A stretch of DNA of 64,000 nucleotides from Vreelandella neptunia (GCF_034479615.1 NZ_CP140255.1:3286001-3350000), one strand, 5' to 3'; positions 34,613-43,704 are shown, numbered from the stretch's first letter. Notes: a model not told the origin generated them from the letters alone. Translations and numbers: made by a program.

Positions 34613-36018
34613 TGGCCTTGCCCACAGCGATACGTCAATGGCGCCCCTCTCGGCTGGGGCTAAAACTGTTCGTCATTATTCTCAGTGTCAATGTAGCAAT
34701 CTCAGCCAGTATGTTTCTTGCCGTCTCGTACAGTATTGACCGCGGCTTTCTCGACTACCTCAACCAGGCTCAAGAGCGCCGCGCCACCCTGCTGGCCGAT
34801 GGCCTCGTCACTCGCTGGGAAACCCAGCAGAGCTGGGAGTGGCTGGAGCAATCACCGGAACGCTGGCCGTATATTGTCCGCTTTGAACTGGGGCAGGAGC
34901 ACCGTGACCGCCCCTCGCCACTCGGCGAGGCACGTGATTTTACCCTGCGCGCAGCGGATGACCGCTTTGTGGTGCCGCCCAGGAGCGGGCGTGAAGGCTC
35001 GGGGAGTTGGCATTGGCTCACCCTGCGTAGCGGCGATACCCATATCGGCTCGTTGGGTTTTCGGCCGCCCCGAGAGATGATGGAGCGCATGGAGAGTCGC
35101 TTTCTTGAGCGACAGCAGCGCAACCTAGTGCTTATCGTGGTATCACTCGGCATTGCCTCGCTGCTGCTGGCAGGCGGGCTCTCATGGTGGCTGGGGCGAC
35201 GCACTCGAGCACTTGCGGGCGCCACGCTGCGACTTACCGAGGGCGACTATCGCACCCGTCTTCCTGAACGCGGTCGCGATGAGCTATCGCGCTTGGCGCG
35301 CGACTTCAACGTATTGGCGGCAACGCTGGAAGCCAGCCGCGATGCCCGCGCCCGCTGGGTTTCTGATACCGCCCACGAGCTTCGCACACCGCTGGCGGTG
35401 CTGCGCGGTGAGATCGAAGCCATGCAGGATGGTATTCGCCCGTTGAATCAAGAGAACCTTAGCTCCCTCGCCCAAGAGGTGGGGCAGCTAGAGCGCTTAG
35501 TGGCAGATTTACGCTTGCTATCGCAAAGCGACGCAGGCGCGCTGGATATTCAACTGGCGCCGATGGATCTTAGCGACTGCCTTGCCAGCCGCCTGACCGA
35601 CGCCGACCGCTGGTTAGTCGAAAGCGGTTTAACGCTGACCGAACAGATCAAGCCTGGCATTATGATTCGTGGCGATGCCCAACGCCTGCGCCAGCTCTGG
35701 AACAACCTGTTGGATAACAGCTGCGCCTACACCCAACCGCCGGGCGAGCTGCGTGTTACGCTCACCGCACAGCAGGGAATGGCAGTAGTCATCTGGGAAG
35801 ACAGCACGCCGGGCGTGCCGGAAAATGAGTTGGCGCGCTTGACCGAGCGGCTTTATCGCGTGGAAGGCTCACGCAGCCGTGCCAGCGGCGGCAGCGGCCT
35901 AGGGCTCTCCATCGCCAGCGCTTTGGTCAATGCCCACGGTGCAACGTTGACGCCCTCTATCTCAACGCTAGGAGGGCTACGCTGGACGCTGCGTTTTCCT
36001 CTGTTGGCTGCTGATTAA
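34612..36018 (+). CDS. BaeS-like sensor histidine kinase
   Basis: Membrane sensor kinase of 468 residues. Helices at about 17-40 and 171-195 enclose a periplasmic sensor of some 130 residues; a HAMP linker (about 195-245) precedes the HisKA domain with His255 in DTAHELRTPLA. The HATPase domain has the N-box WNNLLDNS (Asn365, Asn369), then DSTPGVPE and GGSGLGLSIASALV. It is translationally coupled to the RND permease (TGATG). The kinase resembles BaeS, which senses envelope damage and drives RND pumps, so it probably controls the operon it belongs to. Confidence 0.88.
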   Translation: MALPTAIRQWRPSRLGLKLFVIILSVNVAISASMFLAVSYSIDRGFLDYLNQAQERRATLLADGLVTRWETQQSWEWLEQSPERWPYIVRFELGQEHRDRPSPLGEARDFTLRAADDRFVVPPRSGREGSGSWHWLTLRSGDTHIGSLGFRPPREMMERMESRFLERQQRNLVLIVVSLGIASLLLAGGLSWWLGRRTRALAGATLRLTEGDYRTRLPERGRDELSRLARDFNVLAATLEASRDARARWVSDTAHELRTPLAVLRGEIEAMQDGIRPLNQENLSSLAQEVGQLERLVADLRLLSQSDAGALDIQLAPMDLSDCLASRLTDADRWLVESGLTLTEQIKPGIMIRGDAQRLRQLWNNLLDNSCAYTQPPGELRVTLTAQQGMAVVIWEDSTPGVPENELARLTERLYRVEGSRSRASGGSGLGLSIASALVNAHGATLTPSISTLGGLRWTLRFPLLAAD

Positions 36019-36090
36019 TATTTCAAGAACTGATACTACAAGAACCGTTAAGTCCTGCTTTCACGTTCACTGTTAAGCGAGTCTACCGTT

Positions 36091-36786
36091 ATGTCTCATG
36101 CCGCCTCTTTACTGATTGTCGAGGATGAACCAAAAATTGCCCGCCTGATGGAGGACTACCTAACCACCCACGGTTTTGAGGTAACCACCCTGGGCCATGG
36201 CGATGAGGTGATACCCTGGCTGGAACAGCACTCCCCTGCGTTGGTACTACTCGATATCATGCTCCCGGGTAAAGATGGCCTCACCCTCAGCCGGGAAATA
36301 CGTCAAAAGTGGCCTACCATTGCGATCATTATGGTCACCGCCAAAGTGGAAGAGGTGGATCGATTGCTGGGGTTGGAGCTGGGCGCCGATGATTATATCT
36401 GCAAGCCGTTCAGCCCCCGTGAAGTTGTCGCCCGAGTGAAAGCGGTGCTACGCCGTAGCCAAGCGGCGGCCGATGCCCCATCCGAGGTGCAAAACGCAGC
36501 GGTGGTATTAAACGAAGATGGCTGGCAGGCGCTCGCCCACGGGCAGGATTTAGGCCTAACGGCAGTAGAGTTTCAGCTATTGCGGGTGATGATGCAGGCG
36601 CCGGGGCGAATTTTCAGCCGCGAACAGTTAATGGATCATATGTATCGCGACAACCGCATCGTCTCGGAGCGCACCGTGGACAGCCACATCAAAAAGCTGC
36701 GCAAGAAGATCCACGAAGCGCTGCCTGAACTGGAAATCATTCGTTCGGTATATGGCGTCGGCTATAAGTATCAGCCGGAGGGGTAA
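36091..36786 (+). CDS. BaeR-like OmpR-family response regulator
   Basis: Response regulator of 231 residues. The receiver domain (1-120) has the acidic pair Glu11-Asp12, phosphoacceptor Asp55 in LLDIMLPG, and the KPFSPREV lysine. The winged-helix output domain (about 130-230) reads GLTAVEFQLLRVM, then SREQLMDHMY and RTVDSHIKKLRKKI, typical of OmpR/BaeR. It is the cognate partner of the kinase 72 bp upstream. The last 16 bases overlap the 3' end of the convergent lipoprotein hydrolase gene, so antisense overlap of the two transcripts is unavoidable. Confidence 0.9.
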   Translation: MSHAASLLIVEDEPKIARLMEDYLTTHGFEVTTLGHGDEVIPWLEQHSPALVLLDIMLPGKDGLTLSREIRQKWPTIAIIMVTAKVEEVDRLLGLELGADDYICKPFSPREVVARVKAVLRRSQAAADAPSEVQNAAVVLNEDGWQALAHGQDLGLTAVEFQLLRVMMQAPGRIFSREQLMDHMYRDNRIVSERTVDSHIKKLRKKIHEALPELEIIRSVYGVGYKYQPEG

Positions 36787-37736
36787 GGATTGACCTGCCG
36801 ATTAAGAAACGCGATGCCCGCATCTATGGCGCCGCCACGCAGCAGGAAGCTAGTAATGTGGCCACGCCAGCGCTGCAGGTAAAGCTCGCTCTCTATATTG
36901 TTGTCCTGCAGGGCTTGATAAAAGTCCGTAGCGTGATCCACCGGCACCAGTTGATCCCACTTGCCGTGGAACAGAAAAAACGGTGGCGCCTGTGGGGTAA
37001 GTTGCCGCGCGGGTGAGGCTAGGCGATATGCTTCGTTTTCTTCCGCGCGGGTACCGCCGATAAAGTCGACGACTAAGCGCCCATCATCAAATTTGAGTAA
37101 ATCACTGGGTAGTCCCCCAGCCAATACTGCAGCCAAACGGCTCTGCTCGCCGCCGTAGGGTTCGGCCAGCGGCCCTTCTGCTCCCGCCACCGCCAGCAAG
37201 CTCACCAAATGCGCACCGGATGAAAACCCAACGCCTACAATTCGGTTTGTATCCACTTGCCACTCGTCGGCATTAGCGTGAATCCAGGTCATCGCCTGCT
37301 GCAAATCATGCAGCTGACTAGGGAAGCGATATTCAGGCGCAAAACGGTACTCAATATTCACCGCTACGTAGCCCTGACCAGCTAGCTGTTCAGCGATGCC
37401 CTGCATATCTTCCGGTGTGCGATTACGCCAGCCGCCGCCATGCACCACCAAGGCAGCAGGTCGCAACCCACCGTTCGAGTCGTCGGGTAGATAAACATCG
37501 GCTGCTAACGCCTGGGGCCACTCTTTCGGCGTATAAGTGACAGGTGCCAAGCGCGTAAAAGGCTGGGGGTCGCGCAGCACACTGCTTTCAATCGCGGGCT
37601 CACCTTGGCTAAGGTGTTGGGCAGCGCTACAGCCACTAAGCATTAAGGCAATTGCCCCCAGGCCAGTCACGCGGCGGAGGGAGGTAAACGCGCAATGCTG
37701 CTGCCATACGCGAAGTTGCTCGGTTCGCGACATCAT
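36771..37736 (-). CDS. Lipoprotein alpha/beta hydrolase (BD-FAE/esterase type)
   Basis: Hydrolase of 321 residues. The N-terminus has a lipobox (LSGC, Cys36) after a hydrophobic stretch, so the mature protein should be lipid-anchored facing the periplasm. The fold is the hormone-sensitive-lipase/BD-FAE type: oxyanion HGGGW (99-103), nucleophile Ser172 in GFSSG, Asp261 in GKWDQLVP and His293 in WRGHITSF. Substrate is probably an acyl or carbohydrate ester; nothing narrows it further. AAGGAGAAG lies before the ATG at 37736, and a perfect inverted repeat sits 17 bp upstream of the start. Its 3' end overlaps the response-regulator gene. Confidence 0.85.
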   Translation of the reverse strand: MMSRTEQLRVWQQHCAFTSLRRVTGLGAIALMLSGCSAAQHLSQGEPAIESSVLRDPQPFTRLAPVTYTPKEWPQALAADVYLPDDSNGGLRPAALVVHGGGWRNRTPEDMQGIAEQLAGQGYVAVNIEYRFAPEYRFPSQLHDLQQAMTWIHANADEWQVDTNRIVGVGFSSGAHLVSLLAVAGAEGPLAEPYGGEQSRLAAVLAGGLPSDLLKFDDGRLVVDFIGGTRAEENEAYRLASPARQLTPQAPPFFLFHGKWDQLVPVDHATDFYQALQDNNIESELYLQRWRGHITSFLLRGGAIDAGIAFLNRQVNPYPSG

Positions 37737-37752
37737 ACTTCTCCTTGAAAAT

Positions 37753-37770
37753 TAGGTGACCCCTCACCTA
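37753..37770. promoter_or_regulatory. Perfect inverted repeat in the hydrolase / Spy-like intergenic region
   Basis: TAGGTGA-CCCC-TCACCTA has 7-bp perfect arms and a 4-nt centre. It lies 16 bp from the hydrolase start codon and 112 bp before the Spy-like gene, at a place suited to an operator for one or both. The binding factor is unknown. Confidence 0.5.
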
Positions 37771-37882
37771 GCGACTACGACCTGCAACAAGCCAATAAGA
37801 TCATGATTGTTGCACACTCTGTGCAAACGTTTTGCACGCCGCCTATGGATACTGTGATCGTCAACTCATCAGGAGAAAACTT

Positions 37883-38305
37883 ATGAACGTTTCAAGTGCT
37901 AGGAAACTGTCATTTCGCCAACTGTTTGCCCCTGCCCTGCTGGCTGTCGCCATTATGCCATTAGCGTTTACCGCCCAAGCGCATAGCCACGGTGACCATG
38001 AAGGCCAAGGCCCAGATCGCGAACGCATGGAAGAGCGCATGGAGGAGCGTCGCCAGGAAGTGTACGAGCGTGCAGATATCTCAGCAGAGAAACAGGCTGA
38101 GCTTAACGAAGCACACGTTGAACATCGCGAAGCCATGCAGGCACTGCGTGAAGAACATCACGAGCGGGTAGCTGAGATTCTTACAGAAGAAGAGCAACAA
38201 GCACTGCGCAACGCCATGCAAGAAGCCCATGAAGAGTACCGCGGCAAGCACGGTAAACGTGGTCATCACGAGGGTAATAGTGACGAGAGCGCTGATAGCG
38301 AATAA
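37883..38305 (+). CDS. Spy/CpxP-like periplasmic protein
   Basis: Small secreted protein of 140 residues. A signal peptide runs to about residue 31 (LFAPALLAVAIMPLAFTAQA). The mature part is highly charged and helical, rich in Glu, His and Arg. It has REEHHERVAEILTEEEQQALRNAM, the LTxEQ-like pattern of the Spy/CpxP/LTXXQ group, whose members act as periplasmic chaperones or metal/stress sensors. Histidine-rich segments at both ends (HSHGDHE, HGKRGHHE) suggest metal binding. I chose ATG 37883 because AGGAGAA is seven bases upstream; the longer frame from 37832 lacks one. Neighbouring BaeSR-like genes are a plausible regulator, since Spy is a Bae target in E. coli. Confidence 0.75.
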   Translation: MNVSSARKLSFRQLFAPALLAVAIMPLAFTAQAHSHGDHEGQGPDRERMEERMEERRQEVYERADISAEKQAELNEAHVEHREAMQALREEHHERVAEILTEEEQQALRNAMQEAHEEYRGKHGKRGHHEGNSDESADSE

Positions 38306-38333
38306 ACGCAGGCCTAGCCTCGAACTTTGATCC

Positions 38334-38359
38334 AACGCCCGGTTTTTCCGGGCGTTTTT
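38334..38359 (+). terminator. Rho-independent terminator of the Spy-like gene
   Basis: AACGCCCGG and CCGGGCGTT pair around a TTTTT loop and run into TTTTTG, 29 bp after the stop codon. Confidence 0.85.
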
Positions 38360-38455
38360 GTGTCTGCGCCTTGATCAGCAGACTGCTAACTCCACGCTAA
38401 TTCAACTCATATAGGGGAGGTTAACTTGAAGGGGAACAGTTAATCGCGTATTTTA

Positions 38456-38473
38456 TTTGAACGTTCATTCAAA
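38456..38473. promoter_or_regulatory. BetI-like operator upstream of betT
   Basis: TTTGAACGTTCATTCAAA contains the perfect 10-bp palindrome TGAACGTTCA, which matches 12 of 14 bases of the BetI consensus ATTGAACGTTCAAT as I recall it. It lies 37 bp before the betT start, where bound BetI would block transcription. Confidence 0.7.
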
Positions 38474-38510
38474 ATAAAAATTCATCTTTCAACAACAGGA
38501 GTCCGCCTGC

Positions 38511-40559
38511 ATGGCGAAAGACAATCCCATCCTCCCCTCCCGAGACCGCCTCAATCCCGTGGTTTTCCACGGCAGCGTGGCCGGTATTCTTATCTTTTTA
38601 GTGCTTACGATGCTGTTCACCGAGCAAGCCGGCGCTTTTTTTGATGCCGGGCTTGCCTGGGTCAGCAAAACCTTTGGCTGGTACTACATGCTGGCGATCG
38701 TTGCCTACCTGACATTTGTGGTCGCTATTGGCATGTCACGCTTTGGCAGTATTCGCCTAGGGCCCGATCACTCACGACCCGAGTTTTCGCTACTCTCCTG
38801 GTCAGCCATGCTGTTTGCCGCGGGTATTGGGATCGACCTGCTGTTTTTCAGCGTTGCCGAGCCAGTGGCCCACTATTTGGCACCGCCGGATTTAACCCCG
38901 GAGAGCCAAGCTGCGATGCGTAACGCCGTCGTTCAAACCTATCTGCACTGGGGGCTCTCCGGCTGGGGGCTGTACGTGTTGATGGGTATGGCGCTGGCCT
39001 ACTTTAGCTACCGCCACCGCCTGCCGTTGGCAATCCGCAGCGCGCTCTACCCGATACTGGGTAAGCGCATTCACGGCCCCATTGGCAACGCGGTGGACAT
39101 TACCGCGGTTATTTCTACCGTGTTCGGCATTGCTACCAGTCTGGGTATCGGGGTAATGCAGCTCAACTACGGCCTCACCTATATGTTCGGCGTGCCGGAA
39201 ACGCTCACCGTGCAGGTGATTTTGATCGTACTGGTGGTGGTATTAGCAACGATTTCTGTGGTGACCGGGGTTGAGAAAGGCATTCGCCGCCTCTCCGAGT
39301 TCAACATGCTGCTGGCATTGGCGCTGATGCTGTTTGTGCTCTTTTCCGGCGACACCCTGGTACTGCTGGATAAAGTGGTCAATAACGCCGGTGATTATCT
39401 GTCCGGCTTTGTCGGTGCAAGCTTTGATACCTACGCCTTTGCCGATGAGGGCGCCCAAGAGTGGAAGATGTGGTGGACGGTCTTCTTCTGGGGCTGGTGG
39501 ATTGCCTGGACACCCTTCGTCGGCCTTTTCCTGGCCCGCATCTCCCGTGGCCGTACCATTCGTGAGTTTGTCGCAGGCGCCTTGTTTATTCCGCTGGCCT
39601 TTATGATGGTATGGATGTCGGTATTTGGTAATAGCGGCATCGAGCTGGTCGCCAACCAAGGTGTGGCCGAGCTGGGTGAGCAGGCCCTTAACACCCCGCA
39701 AACCACGCTCTACACACTGCTTGAGTACTACCCTTACGTTGGCCTAACCGCGGCAGTTGTCACCGTGCTGGGCATCGTCTTCTTTATTACCTCAGCGGAC
39801 TCAGGGGCGCTGGTTCTGGCTAACTTCACCTCTATTTTGAGCGACGTGAACCACGATGCGCCGGTAAAGCTGCGTATTTTCTGGTCAGCAGTCATCGGCT
39901 TGATCACTATCGCCCTTCTAATGGCCGGTGGCTTGAACGCGCTTCAGAGTGCCGTCGTTATCACCGCACTGCCCTTCTCATTAGTTATTTTCGCAGTGAT
40001 GGTGGGTATGTATAAAGCGCTGAAACTGGAAGGCAAAAAAGCCGATGCCCGCCGCATGATTGCTGGTGGCGCGCCCGGTGGAGACTGGCGGGAGCGCCTG
40101 GATCGCGCCCTGGATACCTCTAATCGTGCGGGCGCCGCTGCGACGATTGAGCACTCCATTCGCCCAGCGATGACGCAGTTTGCTCAGGAGCTTGAAAGCC
40201 GTGGCCAAACCGCCAATGTGACCGAAGAGCACGTTGAGGGCGAGGCGCTGCCGAACTTGACCCTTCAGGTCGACTTCGGCGAAGCCACCAGCTTTGTCTA
40301 TCAGGTCTGCCCACACCGCATGCGCACACCAAGCTTCATCCCGGCCGATGACGACTTCTATGTACGTCTGGATGTCTACTTGGCGGAAGGGGGTCAAGAG
40401 AAAGACCTAAACGGCTACACCCGTGGTCAGGTGATTGGTGATTTAGTAGCTGAGTATGAGCGCCACTTACACTTCCTCACCTTGGCCGGTGAGCAGATGG
40501 GCCATGTGCAGGCGATGCCTGGCACCATCGGCGAACCGCCTGAAGACTCGCAGATATAA
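38511..40559 (+). CDS. betT: BetT-type choline BCCT transporter
   Basis: BCCT-family carrier of 682 residues. Twelve helices occupy about residues 20-510, with the family signature of paired tryptophans and glycines (WTVFFWGWWIAWTPFVGLFLARISRGRT, here split at the G-W-W core) and GIGIDLLFFSVAEP at the substrate region. A long cytoplasmic tail (about 510-682) contains EHSIRPAMTQFAQELE and CPHRMRTPSF, which distinguishes BetT from the shorter betaine carriers. It imports choline for glycine betaine synthesis. A BetI-like operator lies upstream, yet betIBA is not in the window. A strong bidirectional terminator follows. Confidence 0.88.
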   Translation: MAKDNPILPSRDRLNPVVFHGSVAGILIFLVLTMLFTEQAGAFFDAGLAWVSKTFGWYYMLAIVAYLTFVVAIGMSRFGSIRLGPDHSRPEFSLLSWSAMLFAAGIGIDLLFFSVAEPVAHYLAPPDLTPESQAAMRNAVVQTYLHWGLSGWGLYVLMGMALAYFSYRHRLPLAIRSALYPILGKRIHGPIGNAVDITAVISTVFGIATSLGIGVMQLNYGLTYMFGVPETLTVQVILIVLVVVLATISVVTGVEKGIRRLSEFNMLLALALMLFVLFSGDTLVLLDKVVNNAGDYLSGFVGASFDTYAFADEGAQEWKMWWTVFFWGWWIAWTPFVGLFLARISRGRTIREFVAGALFIPLAFMMVWMSVFGNSGIELVANQGVAELGEQALNTPQTTLYTLLEYYPYVGLTAAVVTVLGIVFFITSADSGALVLANFTSILSDVNHDAPVKLRIFWSAVIGLITIALLMAGGLNALQSAVVITALPFSLVIFAVMVGMYKALKLEGKKADARRMIAGGAPGGDWRERLDRALDTSNRAGAAATIEHSIRPAMTQFAQELESRGQTANVTEEHVEGEALPNLTLQVDFGEATSFVYQVCPHRMRTPSFIPADDDFYVRLDVYLAEGGQEKDLNGYTRGQVIGDLVAEYERHLHFLTLAGEQMGHVQAMPGTIGEPPEDSQI

Positions 40560-40580
40560 ATAAGCATCTGCGCTTAGCCT

Positions 40581-40614
40581 AAAAAAATCCCAGCCAAGCG
40601 GCTGGGATTTTTTT
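40581..40614. terminator. Strong bidirectional terminator after betT
   Basis: AAAAAAATCCCAGCC and GGCTGGGATTTTTTT form a 15-bp perfect stem with a 4-nt loop, 22 bp after the betT stop. Confidence 0.92.
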
Positions 40615-40711
40615 ATGCGCGAACGACTCCGCGACTAACGACTTGTTGTGCAAATTTCACCGCAGGCGTAGCGTAATGGCTTGTTTTCCCTATTTTTAGG
40701 AGGCAGACCCT

Positions 40712-42439
40712 ATGTCCCGTGTCCATCAATCTTCAGGATACGTTTTCCCGATGCCTGGCCGCGCGTTGGTTAACGCCTGGCGTGAAGGGTATACGCTGGC
40801 CAAATTCAAGCGGGATGTAATGGCGGGGCTGACGATTGGTGTGGTGGCGGTACCGCTTTCCATGGCGCTGGCCATCGCTACTGGCGTGCCACCTCAGCAC
40901 GGGCTATACACTGCCATCGTGGCAGGCGCGGTGATCGCCTTAACCGGCGGTTCGCGGTTTAATATCTCCGGCCCCACCGCCGCATTTGTGGTGATTCTGT
41001 TTCCCATCGTGGCCAACCACGGCCTGGGTGGGCTGCTGATTGCCACGCTCATGGCGGGCGCTATTTTAGTCGCGCTGGGGCTTTCGCGGCTGGGAAGCCT
41101 GATTCAGTACGTGCCCTACCCGGTCATTCTCGGCTTTACGGCGGGCATTGGCGTGGTGATTGCGCTGTTGCAACTACCTGACTTTCTCGGTTTATCCGGG
41201 GTCGAGCTTGGCGACAGCACCCTGCAGAACCTAATGCTGATTGGCCAGGCGCTACCCACACTTTCACCAGCAGAGATCAGTGTTGGGCTTATCACCCTGG
41301 CGACGCTGTTAATCTGGCCCCGCCTGAATACGCCTGTACCTGCCCCGCTGGTAGGTTTGGCGGTGGGCACGGTAGCGGCTGCGCTATTGCTGATGGGTGG
41401 TGTTGAAGTCGATACCATCGCTTCACGGTTTAGCTGGGAGTTCGAAGGTGAGAGCGGCAGTGGAATCCCCCCTTTTGCGCCTAGCTTCACCGCGCCGTGG
41501 CATTTTCCCGGCGCAGATGGCACCCCACTTGAGATCAACTTTGCACTGATTCAGGCGCTGCTTGGCCCGGCATTGGCGATTGCACTGCTGGCGGCCATTG
41601 AGTCACTGCTGTGTGCCGTGGTGGCAGATGGCTTAACTCGTACCCGCCATGATCCCAATGCAGAGCTAATTGGCCAGGGGCTGGGCAATATGGTGGTGCC
41701 CTTCTTCGGCGGCATTACCGCCACAGCGGCCCTTGCCCGCACCGCGACCAATATCAAAAGCGGTGCCTTTTCACCTGTCGCTGCGGTGGTGCATTCCGTA
41801 GTGGTACTACTTGCCGTGGTTGTGCTCGCGGGAGTACTGGGATATGTACCCATGGCCGCTCTGGCCGCCCTACTGTTTATCATTGCCTGGAACATGAGCG
41901 AGGCGCGCCACTTTGTGCATACGCTAAAAAGCGCCCCCGCCAGCGATGTATCAGTGCTGGTGATCTGCTTTGCGCTAACAGTGATTTTTGACATGGTGAT
42001 TGCGGTGGCCGTGGGTATTGGCCTAGCCGCCGCGCTGTTTATACGTCGTATGGCACAGTTGACTCATACCCAACGCTTGGCCGCACCCGATACCGGCGAA
42101 AGCTTCCCGCCGGAAGTGGCGCTGTATAAAATCAGTGGCCCGCTGTTTTTTGGCGCCGCAGAAAAGGCCATTGCCACACTCAGAATGATTGATCACAGCG
42201 TACGGATAGTTGTGCTGGATATGCGCGATGTGCCCAGCCTGGATACCACCGCCATGGTGGCGTTGGATACGCTGCGCCGCGAGCTGGGCGAGCATAACGT
42301 AGGGGTGATGTTTGTAGGATTACCGCCTCGCATGGCACTGAAAATCAAACGCGCGGGCATTAAGCGCGAAGCAGGTAAATTAGCTGTCACCAGCAACCTT
42401 GCCCACGCCGAGCGTATGGCACGCCGTTGGCTGAGCTGA
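40712..42439 (+). CDS. dauA: DauA-like SulP-family C4-dicarboxylate transporter with STAS domain
   Basis: SulP/SLC26 carrier of 575 residues. The membrane part spans about 25-455 with the family signature QHGLYTAIVAGAVIALTGGS, ISGPTAAFVVIL and ESLLCAVVADGLT. Residues about 465-575 form a cytoplasmic STAS domain (VALYKISGPLFFGAAEKA, DVPSLDTTAMVALDTL). Similarity is closest to E. coli DauA, which carries succinate, fumarate and aspartate aerobically, and less to sulfate or bicarbonate carriers. AGGAGG precedes the ATG. Aspartate is the end product of the doe pathway, but no direct link between the loci is visible. It is monocistronic and convergent with the alcohol dehydrogenase gene. Confidence 0.85.
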   Translation: MSRVHQSSGYVFPMPGRALVNAWREGYTLAKFKRDVMAGLTIGVVAVPLSMALAIATGVPPQHGLYTAIVAGAVIALTGGSRFNISGPTAAFVVILFPIVANHGLGGLLIATLMAGAILVALGLSRLGSLIQYVPYPVILGFTAGIGVVIALLQLPDFLGLSGVELGDSTLQNLMLIGQALPTLSPAEISVGLITLATLLIWPRLNTPVPAPLVGLAVGTVAAALLLMGGVEVDTIASRFSWEFEGESGSGIPPFAPSFTAPWHFPGADGTPLEINFALIQALLGPALAIALLAAIESLLCAVVADGLTRTRHDPNAELIGQGLGNMVVPFFGGITATAALARTATNIKSGAFSPVAAVVHSVVVLLAVVVLAGVLGYVPMAALAALLFIIAWNMSEARHFVHTLKSAPASDVSVLVICFALTVIFDMVIAVAVGIGLAAALFIRRMAQLTHTQRLAAPDTGESFPPEVALYKISGPLFFGAAEKAIATLRMIDHSVRIVVLDMRDVPSLDTTAMVALDTLRRELGEHNVGVMFVGLPPRMALKIKRAGIKREAGKLAVTSNLAHAERMARRWLS

Positions 42440-42490
42440 TGGAAAGCGGAAAGGATTAAATAGCGACTGTTCAGTGACAAGTTCGAGATT

Positions 42491-42514
42491 AAAAAGGGGG
42501 AGTCTTCTCCCCCT
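42491..42514 (-). terminator. Terminator of the alcohol dehydrogenase gene
   Basis: On the minus strand a GGGGGAG / CTCCCCC stem with a 4-nt loop runs into TTTTTAA, 25 bp after the adhP stop. Confidence 0.8.
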
Positions 42515-42538
42515 GGTGCAACATCCACTGGCTGGCTG

Positions 42539-43567
42539 TTAGCTCGCCATGTCCAACACGATGCGGCCTTCGATCTTGCCGTCGATCATGCGCTGGAAGA
42601 CATCGTTGATATTATCCAGCGTATCGGTTGCGACCGTGGCCTTAACCTTGCCTTCGGCAGCGAAATCCAACGCTTCCTGCAGGTCACTGCGCGTGCCAAC
42701 GATAGAGCCACGTATGGTAATGCCATTGAGCACTGTGCTAAAGATTGGCAGCGGGAAGTCTCCCGGTGGTAGGCCATTAAGCACCAGTGTGCCGCCGCGG
42801 CGTAGCATATTCTGCGCTTGATCAAACGCCTTCGGCGACACCGCTGTCACCAAGGCCCCGTGAGCACCACCAATGGTTTTCTTCAGGTACGCCGCTGGGT
42901 CGGTTTTCATAGCGTTGACGGTTACCGTGGCACCCAAGCGCTCGGCCAAGGCTAGCTTGCCGTCATCAATGTCCACTGCAGCAACGTTCAGGCCCATGGC
43001 TTTAGCGTACTGCACCGCCATATGGCCCAGGCCACCAATACCCGAAATCACCACCCACTGACCGGGGCGGGTATCGGTCATCTTTAGGCCCTTATAAACC
43101 GTTACGCCGGCACACAGCACCGGGGCGATTTCGATAAAATCAACGGCATCTGGCAAGCGTCCTACATAGCCTGCATCCGCTAAGGTGTAGTCCGCGAACC
43201 CGCCGTTAACACTGTAGCCGGTATTCTGCTGGGACTCGCACAGCGTCTCCCAACCGCCTAAACAGTGCTCGCAATAGCCGCAGGCCGAGTAGAGCCAGGG
43301 CACACCAATACGATCACCCTCTTTGACATGGGTCACGCCTTCACCCACCGCCACGATATGCCCAACGCCTTCGTGCCCTGGAATAAACGGTGGCGAGGGT
43401 TTTACCGGCCAATCGCCATGGGCAGCGTGTAAATCAGTATGGCAAACCCCAGAGGCGGCCACTTTCATCAACACTTCGCCCTGCTTAGGGCGAGGTACGT
43501 CGACTTCTTCTATAACCAACGGCTGGCCAAACTCACGAACGACCGCCGCGCGCATTGTGCTATCCAT
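42539..43567 (-). CDS. adhP: Zinc-dependent alcohol dehydrogenase (AdhP type)
   Basis: Medium-chain zinc alcohol dehydrogenase of 342 residues, oxidising ethanol and similar alcohols with NAD. Catalytic zinc ligands are Cys42 (SGVCHTD), His65 with Glu66 (GHEGVGH) and Cys152 (VLCAGVT). Structural zinc ligands are Cys96, Cys99, Cys102 and Cys110 (ACGYCEHC... ETLC). The Rossmann motif is [12 protein letters not shown] 43567 (MDSTM) follows AGGAGT at seven bases; an upstream in-frame start lacks a site. It lies 137 bp downstream of an ExaC-type aldehyde dehydrogenase on the same strand, so the two give an ethanol-to-acetate route. Confidence 0.9.
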   Translation of the reverse strand: MDSTMRAAVVREFGQPLVIEEVDVPRPKQGEVLMKVAASGVCHTDLHAAHGDWPVKPSPPFIPGHEGVGHIVAVGEGVTHVKEGDRIGVPWLYSACGYCEHCLGGWETLCESQQNTGYSVNGGFADYTLADAGYVGRLPDAVDFIEIAPVLCAGVTVYKGLKMTDTRPGQWVVISGIGGLGHMAVQYAKAMGLNVAAVDIDDGKLALAERLGATVTVNAMKTDPAAYLKKTIGGAHGALVTAVSPKAFDQAQNMLRRGGTLVLNGLPPGDFPLPIFSTVLNGITIRGSIVGTRSDLQEALDFAAEGKVKATVATDTLDNINDVFQRMIDGKIEGRIVLDMAS

Positions 43568-43648
43568 GATGCAACTCCTAATAGTTTTCGATACGGCCAT
43601 TTAAAAACGGCTCTTATCGGTAGAGTCAGCGTCAGGGGGACTGACAAT

Positions 43649-43671
43649 CCCGCCCGGCTGATGCCGGGCGG
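43649..43671 (-). terminator. Stem-loop after the aldehyde dehydrogenase gene
   Basis: CGCCCGGC and GCCGGGCG pair around a 4-nt loop in the gap between exaC and adhP on the minus strand. It lacks a T-tract, so it may be a weak terminator or a stability element that lowers adhP relative to exaC. Confidence 0.5.
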
Positions 43672-43704
43672 TGTGGCTAGCTATACATAGAAAAACGGGG
43701 CAGC

